IMG/VR virus record: IMGVR_UViG_3300042451_001241
Span: 27,802 to 91,801 of that record
From: a virus
Length of the DNA: 64,000 nt
Strand: one strand, 5' to 3'
The translations under genes were made by a program, and so were the position numbers. The notes under the pieces were generated by a model. The model had not been told where the DNA came from and did no database searches. It worked only from the letters and a program-made list of their open reading frames with translations. Positions 42,691-51,769 of the stretch are shown piece after piece. Within the stretch, counting starts at the first letter, position 1. The number at the start of each line of letters is the position of its first letter.

Positions 42691-42957
42691 TTAATTTTGG
42701 AAATCATATTGTTCCCCATCCATAAATTCAAAAAATACATAATCTTGGAATTGTTTATAGTCAACCACAGGTATTGTAGTTGTGGTTGTTGTAGTTTCAG
42801 GTTTTGGTCTTGAATGAGATTTGGTTTTATCCTGAGGACCCACAGGTTCTTTATCGTTATCGATTAATTTAACACTAAAAATACCTTGTCCGGGTACATT
42901 TAATTTACTACCACCGATAAATCTATCGGGGCTTCTTTTTCTTCTTGATAATCCCAT
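42691..42957 (-). CDS. Small hypothetical protein with poly-Thr linker
   Basis: 88 residues. Basic N-terminus (MGLSRRKRSPDRFIGGSKL), a short strand-rich part (GIFSVKLIDND), a Pro/Lys/Thr linker with seven consecutive Thr, and an aromatic, acidic end (QDYVFFEFMDGEQYDFQ). No family known. It lies between terminase and fibre genes with an ATATTTAT box 8 nt upstream. Confidence 0.5.
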   Translation of the reverse strand: MGLSRRKRSPDRFIGGSKLNVPGQGIFSVKLIDNDKEPVGPQDKTKSHSRPKPETTTTTTTIPVVDYKQFQDYVFFEFMDGEQYDFQN

Positions 42958-42965
42958 AATATTAT

Positions 42966-42973
42966 ATAAATAT
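42966..42973 (-). promoter_or_regulatory. ATATTTAT box, candidate late promoter
   Basis: Minus-strand ATATTTAT 8 nt before the 42957 start, touching the terminase stop. Confidence 0.5.
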
Positions 42974-44736
42974 TATCTACGACCAAATAACCAAGAATAT
43001 TTTAAATAATCGTCTTTACTTATTTGTTCGTTTCTAAGATTTGACCTATCAGTATTAACAGGTATAACGGGATTGAATGATATTTGTTCTGTAATTGTGT
43101 CATTATTACTTACCGCCCAAGATTCAATCATAACTTTAGCTTGTTCTGAAACTTTAGTTAAATTACTAAAAGAAGATTCGGCAACGTATGTTGCCATAGA
43201 AATTGACATTATTAAGTCATCGTGATGACCTTTCTGATGGTCGGGTCTTCCGTTTATATAAATAAATGTATTCATTTCATTGAATAATCTATTACTATAA
43301 ATTTTAAAATCGTGTCTTAATGCCTCTTCATATGAAGCGATTATTTGAACCCGTTTGTTGTTAAAATTAATTCCTGGTATTTTTTCTGCAGATTTTGGAA
43401 CGTATTTCCATTTATTTGTTATATCAACACCATCAACATATAAATCTTTATATCCCATCTCTTGTAGTTTTCTAGATGTGGATACACCCATCCCACCCGT
43501 TATATCGACAACTATATATGCGGAATACATATTAGCCCATTTAAAACAAATTTCCGCCATATTATCAGGAGGTAATTTTCCGATATATTCAGCAACTTGT
43601 TCTCTTTCATCAAAATCGATAATTTGAAAACAACTAAAATCTTCGCTATCTCCTCTACTAACATCAACACCCATAACATATCTATGACCCATAATAGGTT
43701 CTTTCCATATCCATAGAGAATTACCTATCATTCTATTAACAGGTTCTTTAACATATGTCTCGTGTATTTTTTGTAATAATTTTGAATCAAATACGTTATC
43801 ACCTGAACCTAAGAAATTACACTCTAACTCTTGCGATACTTTACGTTTGTCAAATTTTAATTTTTTAACCATCCTCTCAAACCAATCAGAACAAGGTTTA
43901 AAACCTTCACTCATTAGTTTTTTAGCGTCTTCAAAATTTCGATCGTCAAAATCAATATTTGACCAATTAACAACTTCATTATTTTTATAGTCTTCTTTAT
44001 TTAAAAGATAATGAACAATATCGTCAGTTTTAACAAAATATAAATCTTTAGTATATCTTGGGTCTCTAAACCAAAACATTTCAGAAATTTTGAAGTCATT
44101 CATACTTCTTAAAGCTTGGTCATAAATTTCGTAGTAAATTGGGTCAAACCCATTTGGTGTGGAAATAACAATAACTTTACCACCAGTAGAAAGTGATGCC
44201 ATACAAGCCGCCCAAAAATCACTATCGGCATCGATAAATGCTGCCTCGTCAAATATAAGTATTGTTGGTGTAAAACCCCTTAAAGCATCCTTTGATGTTG
44301 CAACCGCCTTAACTTCACAATTATTTGTTAATTTGTAATGTTTTTGGGAGTTTTTTTCCGGAGAAAAATCAATACCCGTCCAAGAAGGCCATTGAGAAAC
44401 GAATGTCCTTATTTTATTAGCCATCTCTTGAGATGTGTCTAATTTGTTTGCTATTATAAGTATTTTCTCAGGTTTTGTTTTTTGTGCTAAAACTAATTTT
44501 TTAGACGCCCAAGCCGCGGTAACCGTAGATACTCCGGCTTGTCTATATTTTAACGCAATATTTTCATTGTATTTCTCAAAATCTTCAAGTAATGAAATTT
44601 GGTCAGGGAATAGTTCTAATGGAACGTATTTTGATACGGTATTATCGTAGGTTTGTAAATAAGTGCGAAGTGCGTAAGGGGTGTCCTTTACGCACTTCAC
44701 GTATTCTAATAAAACTTGTTCTTTAGTTAAAGACAT
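42973..44736 (-). CDS. Terminase large subunit, gp17-like
   Basis: 587 residues. ATPase: the Walker A-like KYRQAGVSTVTAAWAS near residues 62-77 lacks the usual GKT but keeps the gp17 R-Q-x-G-x-ST form. Walker B with catalytic Glu is ILIFDEAAFID, and the coupling motif is VISTPNG. Nuclease (RNase H-like): VMGVDVSRGDSEDFS with metal Asp, VVDITGGMGV and the final HHDDLIMSISMA. It powers DNA packaging and cuts concatemers. A long inverted repeat lies in codons about 13-23. It overlaps no neighbour; 2 nt separates it from the upstream gene. Confidence 0.93.
   Translation of the reverse strand: MSLTKEQVLLEYVKCVKDTPYALRTYLQTYDNTVSKYVPLELFPDQISLLEDFEKYNENIALKYRQAGVSTVTAAWASKKLVLAQKTKPEKILIIANKLDTSQEMANKIRTFVSQWPSWTGIDFSPEKNSQKHYKLTNNCEVKAVATSKDALRGFTPTILIFDEAAFIDADSDFWAACMASLSTGGKVIVISTPNGFDPIYYEIYDQALRSMNDFKISEMFWFRDPRYTKDLYFVKTDDIVHYLLNKEDYKNNEVVNWSNIDFDDRNFEDAKKLMSEGFKPCSDWFERMVKKLKFDKRKVSQELECNFLGSGDNVFDSKLLQKIHETYVKEPVNRMIGNSLWIWKEPIMGHRYVMGVDVSRGDSEDFSCFQIIDFDEREQVAEYIGKLPPDNMAEICFKWANMYSAYIVVDITGGMGVSTSRKLQEMGYKDLYVDGVDITNKWKYVPKSAEKIPGINFNNKRVQIIASYEEALRHDFKIYSNRLFNEMNTFIYINGRPDHQKGHHDDLIMSISMATYVAESSFSNLTKVSEQAKVMIESWAVSNNDTITEQISFNPVIPVNTDRSNLRNEQISKDDYLKYSWLFGRR
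44667..44698. repeat. 14-bp inverted repeat inside the terminase start
   Basis: Arms GAAGTGCGTAAGGG (44667-44680) and CCTTTACGCACTTC (44685-44698) with a 4-nt loop; one G/T mismatch. The mRNA would form a long hairpin around codons 13-23. Far stronger than needed for coding and unlike nearby sequence. Confidence 0.6.
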
Positions 44737-44738
44737 AT

Positions 44739-46376
44739 TTAATTTTCATCATCCAACCAACTCATATCCTCATCCCAACTATCCTCATCTTCTTCACCAT
44801 CTTTTTTAGGTGGTTCAGGAGATTTATATTGTTTCTTTTCAAGATAAGAAGGGTTTTGACCCATAGTTTTCATTAATTTTCTTGATTTTTCAACCAAACT
44901 TTCAATATAACTTTTTGCAAAATCTGAAGATAAACCTAAAGTAAATAAAGATTTCGTTAATTCTAATAATTTTTCGTATTTTTCTTCAGAGATAAATTTT
45001 AACACAAATGGAGTTAAATCTCTTTGTTCTTGAACATCGGGAACAATTTCTTTAAATAAATTATAAAATTCTTCATAAAATTTTTCACTATAAGTTAAAT
45101 CATAAGCCTCAGTTTCTAATGAGGTTGCTTGTTTTTTAGCTAATTGACCTTTTTCATTATCTGTTCCGCCCGCGGAAGTAAAGAACATAATGACACCTTT
45201 AATTAATTCGTGAACAATTAAAGGAAATGTCATAGCTCTTGCTCTAATAACGAATGGTCCTTGAGGTTGTTGTGATCCTTGTGGTGTTTCAGGTTTTTTA
45301 GGTTGTTCTTCTTCATCTTCCTCATCGTCTTCACTTTGACTTGATGATTGACTCGGGGGAACAACTTGTATTTGACCAATTTGACCTCCACCTGAAGAAC
45401 CTATAGAACCAATGTCAGAAAATAACCAATATAAATGAACCATTATTGGTTGTATTATATTTGAGATTTGTAATAATCTTTCTCCATCAGGTAATGCTAA
45501 TATTTTGTCTTTACATATTTCATAAGCATTATCATAATAAATTGACATTCCTCGTCTAAATAAATTAATAATCATCCTTCTTGAAACTTCGTCAGAAAAT
45601 TCTTTCTTAGCCTCTTTTTTTGTTTCATCTGACATTTTAAAAGTTGAGTCGATGGCTTCTTTAGCTTTCGATTCATCAAAATCTGCACCCATCTCCTCAA
45701 AATCTTTTTTAAGTTGTTCTAACTTTTCTTTTTTCTCTTTATCTATATTAGCAAATTTATTTAAAATCTCATCTTCCGATACATTTTCAACTCTATTTTT
45801 CATTCCTTCAAGTTTACTTAGAAAACCTGAAAATTTACCATCTAATTTTAATTTCTTATCAAAAAAAGTTCTGTCAATACCCATCGCCTTTTCAACCGCT
45901 TCGGTAGCAATTTCTTCTAATTCTGTTTGGTATTGATATTGTAAACTTGTTAATTCATTTAATAGTTCTCCCACTAATGAATATAATGAAGAAAATGCGG
46001 TTTGAGCATCTTTTTTAAGATTTCTATTGGCCGTACTTAAAGACCTTTCTACACCTGAATAATTACCTAACAAAGATTCCATTTTCTTTATTGAGGATTT
46101 AAACGCCTCAGAAGTGAAAAAATCAACTTGTTCTTGAGTTAGACCTAATTGACTTAAAGGAGTTTTCCCTCCCTCTATTTTATTTTGAACTCCTCTACTA
46201 GGTCTTGCTCCGCCAACTTCTTCAGGATCAAAACTCATAGGGACATCTTCAGATAAGAATTGTCTAATTTCATTTAAAACATTCTTTTCAATTTTAGTTA
46301 AACCCTCATTGTTTAATTTTTTTTCTAAAGTTTTTCCAACTTTTTTAATTTCACTAATTTTAGTATTTAAATTCAT
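44739..46376 (-). CDS. Large helical virion/internal protein, unknown
   Basis: 545 residues, mostly helical and charged. The N-terminus has helix breaks at LNEIRQFLSE|D, compatible with protease sites. Coiled-coil-like stretches (KEKLEQLKKDFEEMGADFDE) are followed by an acidic, Gln/Pro-rich linker (SEDDEEDEEEQPKKPETPQ) and a hydrophobic segment (FPLIVHELIKGVIMFFTSAG). The C-terminus is acidic (EEDEDSWDEDMSWLDDEN). It directly precedes terL in the transcript. Function unknown; internal head/core protein or packaging factor are options. Confidence 0.5.
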   Translation of the reverse strand: MNLNTKISEIKKVGKTLEKKLNNEGLTKIEKNVLNEIRQFLSEDVPMSFDPEEVGGARPSRGVQNKIEGGKTPLSQLGLTQEQVDFFTSEAFKSSIKKMESLLGNYSGVERSLSTANRNLKKDAQTAFSSLYSLVGELLNELTSLQYQYQTELEEIATEAVEKAMGIDRTFFDKKLKLDGKFSGFLSKLEGMKNRVENVSEDEILNKFANIDKEKKEKLEQLKKDFEEMGADFDESKAKEAIDSTFKMSDETKKEAKKEFSDEVSRRMIINLFRRGMSIYYDNAYEICKDKILALPDGERLLQISNIIQPIMVHLYWLFSDIGSIGSSGGGQIGQIQVVPPSQSSSQSEDDEEDEEEQPKKPETPQGSQQPQGPFVIRARAMTFPLIVHELIKGVIMFFTSAGGTDNEKGQLAKKQATSLETEAYDLTYSEKFYEEFYNLFKEIVPDVQEQRDLTPFVLKFISEEKYEKLLELTKSLFTLGLSSDFAKSYIESLVEKSRKLMKTMGQNPSYLEKKQYKSPEPPKKDGEEDEDSWDEDMSWLDDEN

Positions 46377-46389
46377 CTCAATATAAATT

Positions 46390-47250
46390 TTAATTTCTTA
46401 TTAATCCCATATCTTTAGCCATTGATACAAAAAAATCTTTTCCTTCGGCCTCAGGGTCATCTTTAGTATCAGGATTTGTAAAAGGATCGAAATCAGGGTT
46501 AATCTCAGGTTTAGTATCAGGTTTACTTGGTTTTGTAATTGTTTCTTCTTCAGTATCGGGTTGTAAAGGATTGTTCTCTCTAATCAATTTAATTAAATCT
46601 TTTTTACTCATTTTAGGATGTAACGTAGATTCTATAATGTCGTTAATATCTTTTTCTAGCTTAGATTCAAAAGTTACATTAATTGGTAAGTCATTCATTT
46701 TTTCAGACATATTTTTATAGTAAGCGTTTGATACGGCATCAAAATAACCCTCTTTAGTTTCTTTTCTTTTTGGTAAACCTTTATGTTTTGTTGACGCAAA
46801 ATCTTTAACGTCTTTTTTTGACATTTCATCGGCAGCTTCACCGGCTTTACCTTTTTTAGGTAATTTACCTTTTTGTATAGCTCTTACAACTCCAAAAAAT
46901 TCTTGCTGTTTTTGGGAAACCGCCTTTTCTTCCAATGAAGTAGTTACTTTACCATCAGCACTTAAATTAATTCCCTTTTGTTTAGCCTTTTCAATATCTC
47001 CCGGTACTTTAGGGTCGTAAGTTATTTGAGCTTCTTTAGTCTCTTTTTTTTGTTTACCGCAATCACATTTTTTACATTCAGGACCACATTTACAAGTATC
47101 TTTATCACACCCACAAGCACACTTTTCTCCTGTTTTAGATTCAACAATTCTTTTATATAAAGAGTTAACCTGACCTTCATTTAGATCAGTTACCAAATTA
47201 ATACTTAAACCATTTTTAATAAGGAATAATTTTTTTTCGTTATTTTTCAT
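46390..47250 (-). CDS. Leader-bearing protein with Cys cluster and DUF3008-like domain
   Basis: 286 residues. N-terminus LNEGQVNSLYKRIVES is leader-like. Residues about 42-67 hold nine Cys in metallothionein-like CxC and CxxC spacing, likely a metal cluster. Residues about 115-160 (QKQQEFFGVVRAIQKGKLPK, SKKDVKDFASTKHKGLPKRK) match the DUF3008 family of phage proteins. A second helical site motif (MSKKDLIKLIREN) follows. The end has the PDFDPFTNPDTKDDPEAEG tag shared with the 47653 protein. Overlaps the upstream gene by 11 nt. Confidence 0.6.
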   Translation of the reverse strand: MKNNEKKLFLIKNGLSINLVTDLNEGQVNSLYKRIVESKTGEKCACGCDKDTCKCGPECKKCDCGKQKKETKEAQITYDPKVPGDIEKAKQKGINLSADGKVTTSLEEKAVSQKQQEFFGVVRAIQKGKLPKKGKAGEAADEMSKKDVKDFASTKHKGLPKRKETKEGYFDAVSNAYYKNMSEKMNDLPINVTFESKLEKDINDIIESTLHPKMSKKDLIKLIRENNPLQPDTEEETITKPSKPDTKPEINPDFDPFTNPDTKDDPEAEGKDFFVSMAKDMGLIRN

Positions 47251-47656
47251 ATACTACTTTTTTTTCAAATTCAAGAACAATATCTCGTTCATACAATTTA
47301 TTTTTAACAGATTCCTCAGTTTCACCAAAATGGAATACCAATCTCTTAACGTGGTCAAAATTAACACTTGTTTCGTTATCGTCATTTTCCCAAGATAAGG
47401 CAATCACATTATCAATTGAGTCGACCATTGAAAACCAATCTGATTTCTGAATTACTGACAAAGTTAATGAATTATTTTTTAATACTCCAACTTTTTTTAT
47501 ATGTTCTAAATCAGGAGGTGATGGATAACCATTTGCCGGTTTTGATTCCCAAGAATCTCCCCAGACACCTTCCAAATTATCAGAGAAAATAAATTCATAT
47601 ATATTATCTCCTTTATAATTAGGACCTAATTCATTAACATAAATTAAGTGATTCAT
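47240..47656 (-). CDS. Conserved hypothetical phage protein
   Basis: 138 residues, alpha/beta: NHLIYVNELGPNYKGDNIYE, WGDSWESKPANGYPSPPDL, LSVIQKSDWFSMVDSIDNVI, HFGETEESVKNKLYERDI. The WGxxWxxxP and SWENDD elements look conserved-family-like, but I cannot name the family. It is coupled by overlaps on both sides (11 nt and 4 nt) within the head/packaging transcript. Confidence 0.55.
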   Translation of the reverse strand: MNHLIYVNELGPNYKGDNIYEFIFSDNLEGVWGDSWESKPANGYPSPPDLEHIKKVGVLKNNSLTLSVIQKSDWFSMVDSIDNVIALSWENDDNETSVNFDHVKRLVFHFGETEESVKNKLYERDIVLEFEKKVVYEK

Positions 47657-49104
47657 ATTGTATTCCCGTCAGGTGAAATTTTTACTTCTTTATTACCAAC
47701 TTTAACAACTATATTATTTTTATTAGTTTTACCTAATAATTTTGTATTTTTATTTTCAGTTAATAATTTTGTTACCGCAACCTCTTGAACAATGTTTTCA
47801 GATAATTGTTTAATTTTCTTAATCAATTCTTTTTTATTCGGTTGTTTTTGTTCTTGTAACATTTTTTTCTCCTTTTCATCTATTTTAAAATATTTTTTTA
47901 AAATAGAATCGACTTTAGACTCCGAAAACAATGAATCAGATTCCATTTCATCGTCAAACATTTTATAATTATGTCTATTTCTTCTGCTACGCATTCTAGC
48001 TTCAGGATCATCTTTAGGGTCAGGATTTTTAAAAGGATCGAAATCAGGGTCTATATCGATATCAGGTCTAGTTACTGGTTTAGGTTTTGTTAAAATATCG
48101 TCTTCATCATCACCATATTCTTTATGTCCTGAATTTTTCAAGAATCTATAAAATCTATCGTCCTCAAAGTTCTCATCTTCACTAAAAACATCCATCAATT
48201 TTTTCTCAACATCTTCAGTTTCTTCACCCATTTCTTCAGGTGCAGGTTCTTCTGAAGGTGGTTGAGGTTCTTCCACAGAAACTTCTTCGTCACCCATATC
48301 TTCCACGTTATTGTCTACGTTGTCCTCATTACCCAAATCCTCACTTTCAAATTTGGACATAATTTGTTCTTTATCTTCATCTTCCAATTTATCTAAATCT
48401 AAAGCGGATAATATTGAATTTATCACATATTTAACATCATTAGATGACATTTCTTGTTCTTCATCTGAAGATAGTACTCTTAATTTTTGACCTAATTTTC
48501 CTGTTAATTTCTGTATGGTTTTAAATGTAACTTTTTCTTCAGGTTTATCTTCTCCTTCAGTATCAGGTTCAGGAACATCTTCCGTATCCATAGGTTCTTC
48601 TACAGGAGGCTCCTCAACAGGAGGTTCTTCCGAAGGTGATGGTGCGGGTACAGGAGCTGGCGCCGGTGCCGGAGCGGGTGCCACGTTAGGGTCAGCCTGT
48701 TCTTTAGTGTCTAATTTAAGGTAATATTTAGTTTCTTTTTCATCTAGTTCACTTTCGTTAAATAATGAAACATTTTTTTTATTACCTGTTAAAGAATTAA
48801 CTTCTTTAATAATTAAATTTAATCTTTTTAACGCTTGGGAATACGAAGAATAGTACTTTCTATTTTTCATTGGTTCTACATAGTCAGAAACATTTTCAGA
48901 TATTTGTTTTTTAATAACATATCCGTTTTTTTCTTTAACTATCTCATACTTATTACCATCAGGTAACACTTTACTATATTCGTTAGATGATGTTTCATTA
49001 ATAGGGGTCGGCTTGTTTTCTTTATATCTAGCAATTTCCATTATCCTATTTATTTTATCCATTCCTTGAAGTTTTTCACTTCCAATTGGCTTTAAATTTC
49101 CCAT
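47653..49104 (-). CDS. Acidic Pro-rich putative prohead core protein
   Basis: 483 residues. An N-terminal basic part with GNKYEIVKEKNGYVIKKQI is followed by an Ala/Pro then Pro/Glu linker (PAPAPAPVPAPSPSEE, PPVEEPPVEEP) and acidic repeats (EDLGNEDNVDNNVEDMGDEE). The tag DPDFDPFKNPDPKDDPEA is shared with the 46390 protein, and a helical C-terminus carries LIKKIKQLSENIVQE. The composition (acid-rich, disordered, with LxE sites) suggests a core or internal head protein cleaved during maturation. Confidence 0.55.
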   Translation of the reverse strand: MGNLKPIGSEKLQGMDKINRIMEIARYKENKPTPINETSSNEYSKVLPDGNKYEIVKEKNGYVIKKQISENVSDYVEPMKNRKYYSSYSQALKRLNLIIKEVNSLTGNKKNVSLFNESELDEKETKYYLKLDTKEQADPNVAPAPAPAPAPVPAPSPSEEPPVEEPPVEEPMDTEDVPEPDTEGEDKPEEKVTFKTIQKLTGKLGQKLRVLSSDEEQEMSSNDVKYVINSILSALDLDKLEDEDKEQIMSKFESEDLGNEDNVDNNVEDMGDEEVSVEEPQPPSEEPAPEEMGEETEDVEKKLMDVFSEDENFEDDRFYRFLKNSGHKEYGDDEDDILTKPKPVTRPDIDIDPDFDPFKNPDPKDDPEARMRSRRNRHNYKMFDDEMESDSLFSESKVDSILKKYFKIDEKEKKMLQEQKQPNKKELIKKIKQLSENIVQEVAVTKLLTENKNTKLLGKTNKNNIVVKVGNKEVKISPDGNTI

Positions 49105-49135
49105 TTTTGTTTAATTTTAAAAAAATTATTTTTAT

Positions 49136-49143
49136 ATAAATAT
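49136..49143 (-). promoter_or_regulatory. ATATTTAT box, candidate late promoter
   Basis: Minus-strand ATATTTAT 31 nt before the 49104 start. Confidence 0.45.
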
Positions 49144-49183
49144 ATTAGAATATTAAATAATTTAAAAATTTATTAATTTATGA

Positions 49184-51454
49184 TTACGCAATCTCAAACC
49201 TATCTCCTGATTCTTTGGCTTTACCTAAAGCCCAACTTGATTGTCCTCCAGCGTTTATATCAGAAAAATATTTAATCGATTCGTCTTTATTGTTAAAATT
49301 TGGTATCTCAGACACAGATTTATTTTTAGTAAAATATGATACCGCAGCTTTTGCGGCGACTTTGGGGTCTTCCAATAATTCCGGATTTGAAACTAAATCA
49401 ATACCAACAGCATCTCCGTATTTTTTATAATTGGACTTTCCAGTGATCCCATTAAATCCTCTACCAATATATTTCCATCCATCACCTGGCCGGTTATTAC
49501 CTAACTTAACACCTGAATCTTTACCATATACAAGGTCAAAAAATTTACTATCATCTTTTTTAATATCATTTAATTCAGAATCACTATATTTTGAAACTCT
49601 ATTTCCAAATATTTGTCTTATTCTTGAATTTGATGTATTTGAATATGACATTTCTTTAAAGGATTTAAAATCGCTTTCCTTACCAATTACAGATAATATA
49701 CCAATTTGTGTGTAGGGGTTAGTTATTCCCTTATTTTTTATCTCATCAATTATTAAGTTAATATTACCTATTTGAGTAGAATTAAATCCGGCTTTACTAA
49801 AATCTACATCACCATTGATTGTTGTTTCAGAATCATATTTTAATTCACCTAATTCAACATCTTTAAAACCTTTTAATAATAATAAGGAAATTATATATTT
49901 AATATCTTCACCATCTACCTTACCATCATTTTTTAAACCATATTTTTTTTCAAAATCTTTAACCGCTTTTTCAGTTTCAGGACCGAATAACCCATCAATT
50001 CCCCATTTAGGTAATGAGAAACCTAAAAATTGTAAAGCCTCTTGAATTTTTTTAACGGGTTCTTTGAATTTAGGTCTACCTGTTTTTGATTCATTCTCAA
50101 ACGTTCCTCCATTTGATAATATATCAATAAAAGATTTAATAAATTTAGATTCGTCAAATCTCTTAATGATTTCGTCATTAGTGATATCTTTAAATTCAGG
50201 TACTTCGTTTTTTAATTTAACAATTATCTGACTAACACTAATATTGTCTGAATCTCCTACGTGGTCGTCAGTACTATCTTCTCTACTTTTTCCATTAAAA
50301 ATTTGTTCGGAATTTTTAAGCAAATCTTTTAAATCATTTCCATACGGTAAACCAATATGAACGTGTGTTGCAGATTGATTATCTAACCAATCAGAAACTT
50401 CACCTATTCTATCACCAACTTTAATTTCTTGACCCTGTTGTAAATTTACATTTTGTAAGTGAGTATAAAATATTTCGGGAAAATTATCAGAGCCTTTAAT
50501 CGTTACTTGAGTTCCGTATATTTTACCTGATTTTTTATCACTATATTTAACTTTACTGACAACACCATCAGTATAAGAATTAACAACGGTTCCAGCAGGA
50601 GCAAAAACATCCCAAGCGTTGTCCGATTGCCAATTACCTAAAGGTCTTTTTGAATGATTTGTCGGACCATTTTCTACATCCGTTTTGAATAATCCTCCTA
50701 TGTTGGTTGTCGCTTCTTTTAAGGTCAGTTTATCATCCATATTTTTATTGTCAAAATCGAATAATTTTTCAATATATCCGTTTCTTCTTAGGACTTTAAA
50801 AACCAAATTTTCGTTAGAAAATTCTCCACCTTTTTCTAAACCACAACTTCTATATTTCTTTAATTTTTCTTTATATTTACCGATCATTTTTTTGGCGTCT
50901 TCCAAATTTTCATCTTTAGCCGCTTTAATAACAGAATCAATAATATCCATCCATTGTTTAGATTTATCTTTAATCAACTCCTTATTAACTTTGAATTCTT
51001 CTTTTTTTGGTTCAACCACCCATTCATCGTTTAGTACAGAATAAATTCCAGTACTCGTGTGAGATTCTGTATCATCTTGAACATATAGCTCAACATCATA
51101 ACCATAAATTTTAATATCGTGTTTATCATTAAACACCGCCTTTTTTAATTTAAAAAGTTCTTCATAAAGTGGTAATGTTTTTTTAGGGAATTGACCGAAA
51201 TCCGCCATTATATGTAAATCAATGTCAGAAAATTTAGACCAATTATAATTAGAAATTGAACCCGTTATTATGATATCAGACACAACAATATCTACTTTTA
51301 GAAATTCTATGAATTGGTGAGCAATTTCTAATAATCTTTTCCTTATTTCGGGATTTAATTTGGTTGTTTCATCTTTTTCAGATTTTTTCCAAAATTTAGG
51401 ATTTAAATTATCTTGAATATTGAAACTTTTAAGTATTGAGTTAAAATCGTTCAT
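49184..51454 (-). CDS. Multidomain lysin: nucleotidyltransferase, M23-like, PG-binding, GH19
   Basis: 756 residues. About 45-160: nucleotidyltransferase fold, IITGSISNYNWSKFSDIDLH (GS...DxD) and YDVELYV. About 255-390: M23/LytM-like, with YTHL and THVHIGL zinc motifs. The first HxxxD is DNAWD, so one ligand is changed. About 465-520: PG_binding_1 (IQEALQFLGF, IDGLFGPETEKAVKDFEKKY). About 560-756: GH19-type muramidase/chitinase with GKESDFKSFKEMSYSNT (catalytic Glu), YIGRGFNGITG and NYKKYG. It probably degrades peptidoglycan. The fused nucleotidyltransferase is unusual. Confidence 0.82.
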   Translation of the reverse strand: MNDFNSILKSFNIQDNLNPKFWKKSEKDETTKLNPEIRKRLLEIAHQFIEFLKVDIVVSDIIITGSISNYNWSKFSDIDLHIMADFGQFPKKTLPLYEELFKLKKAVFNDKHDIKIYGYDVELYVQDDTESHTSTGIYSVLNDEWVVEPKKEEFKVNKELIKDKSKQWMDIIDSVIKAAKDENLEDAKKMIGKYKEKLKKYRSCGLEKGGEFSNENLVFKVLRRNGYIEKLFDFDNKNMDDKLTLKEATTNIGGLFKTDVENGPTNHSKRPLGNWQSDNAWDVFAPAGTVVNSYTDGVVSKVKYSDKKSGKIYGTQVTIKGSDNFPEIFYTHLQNVNLQQGQEIKVGDRIGEVSDWLDNQSATHVHIGLPYGNDLKDLLKNSEQIFNGKSREDSTDDHVGDSDNISVSQIIVKLKNEVPEFKDITNDEIIKRFDESKFIKSFIDILSNGGTFENESKTGRPKFKEPVKKIQEALQFLGFSLPKWGIDGLFGPETEKAVKDFEKKYGLKNDGKVDGEDIKYIISLLLLKGFKDVELGELKYDSETTINGDVDFSKAGFNSTQIGNINLIIDEIKNKGITNPYTQIGILSVIGKESDFKSFKEMSYSNTSNSRIRQIFGNRVSKYSDSELNDIKKDDSKFFDLVYGKDSGVKLGNNRPGDGWKYIGRGFNGITGKSNYKKYGDAVGIDLVSNPELLEDPKVAAKAAVSYFTKNKSVSEIPNFNNKDESIKYFSDINAGGQSSWALGKAKESGDRFEIA

Positions 51455-51458
51455 ACAA

Positions 51459-51466
51459 ATAAATAT
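51459..51466 (-). promoter_or_regulatory. ATATTTAT box, candidate late promoter
   Basis: Minus-strand ATATTTAT 4 nt before the lysin start. Confidence 0.5.
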
Positions 51467-51471
51467 GTCAA

Positions 51472-51717
51472 TTATGTCAATTTTCTATATTTGAAAGTTT
51501 TCGATATCTTACTTGAGAAAAATTTCCCTTGGGACTCTGACATCCTAAATTGAGTGTACAATTGGTGGGGAATCTCATCGTACTCATATTTTAACCCACT
51601 TTTAAATTCAACTATTAATTTTTTTGTTTCAGTATCGTATTCGGTTTTTGAGAGATTACTAGATTCTATCTCATTAATAATTTTACTTCCCGATATAATT
51701 TCTTTTTTTATTCCCAT
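51472..51717 (-). CDS. KTSC-domain protein
   Basis: 81 residues, nearly all a KTSC domain: SNLSKTEYDTETKKLIVEFK, SGLKYEYDEIPHQLYTQF and SQGKFFSSKISKTF (cited in parts), with the conserved Y, D, F-SG-Y-Y, VP-like IP and S-x-G-x-FF positions. KTSC domains occur singly or fused to lysyl-tRNA synthetase-like and other proteins; the role is unknown, RNA or ribosome binding has been suggested. It precedes the lysin gene. Confidence 0.8.
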   Translation of the reverse strand: MGIKKEIISGSKIINEIESSNLSKTEYDTETKKLIVEFKSGLKYEYDEIPHQLYTQFRMSESQGKFFSSKISKTFKYRKLT

Positions 51718-51736
51718 ATTTTTTTCTTTTAAAAGT

Positions 51737-51769
51737 AATAAACCCCCGAACTTTGTCGAGGGTTTATTT
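51737..51769 (-). terminator. Hairpin terminator after the UVR-motif gene
   Basis: Stem AATAAACCC..CGA / TCG..GGGTTTATT with one bulge, ATTT-rich on both sides, right after the stop at 51770. Confidence 0.65.
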
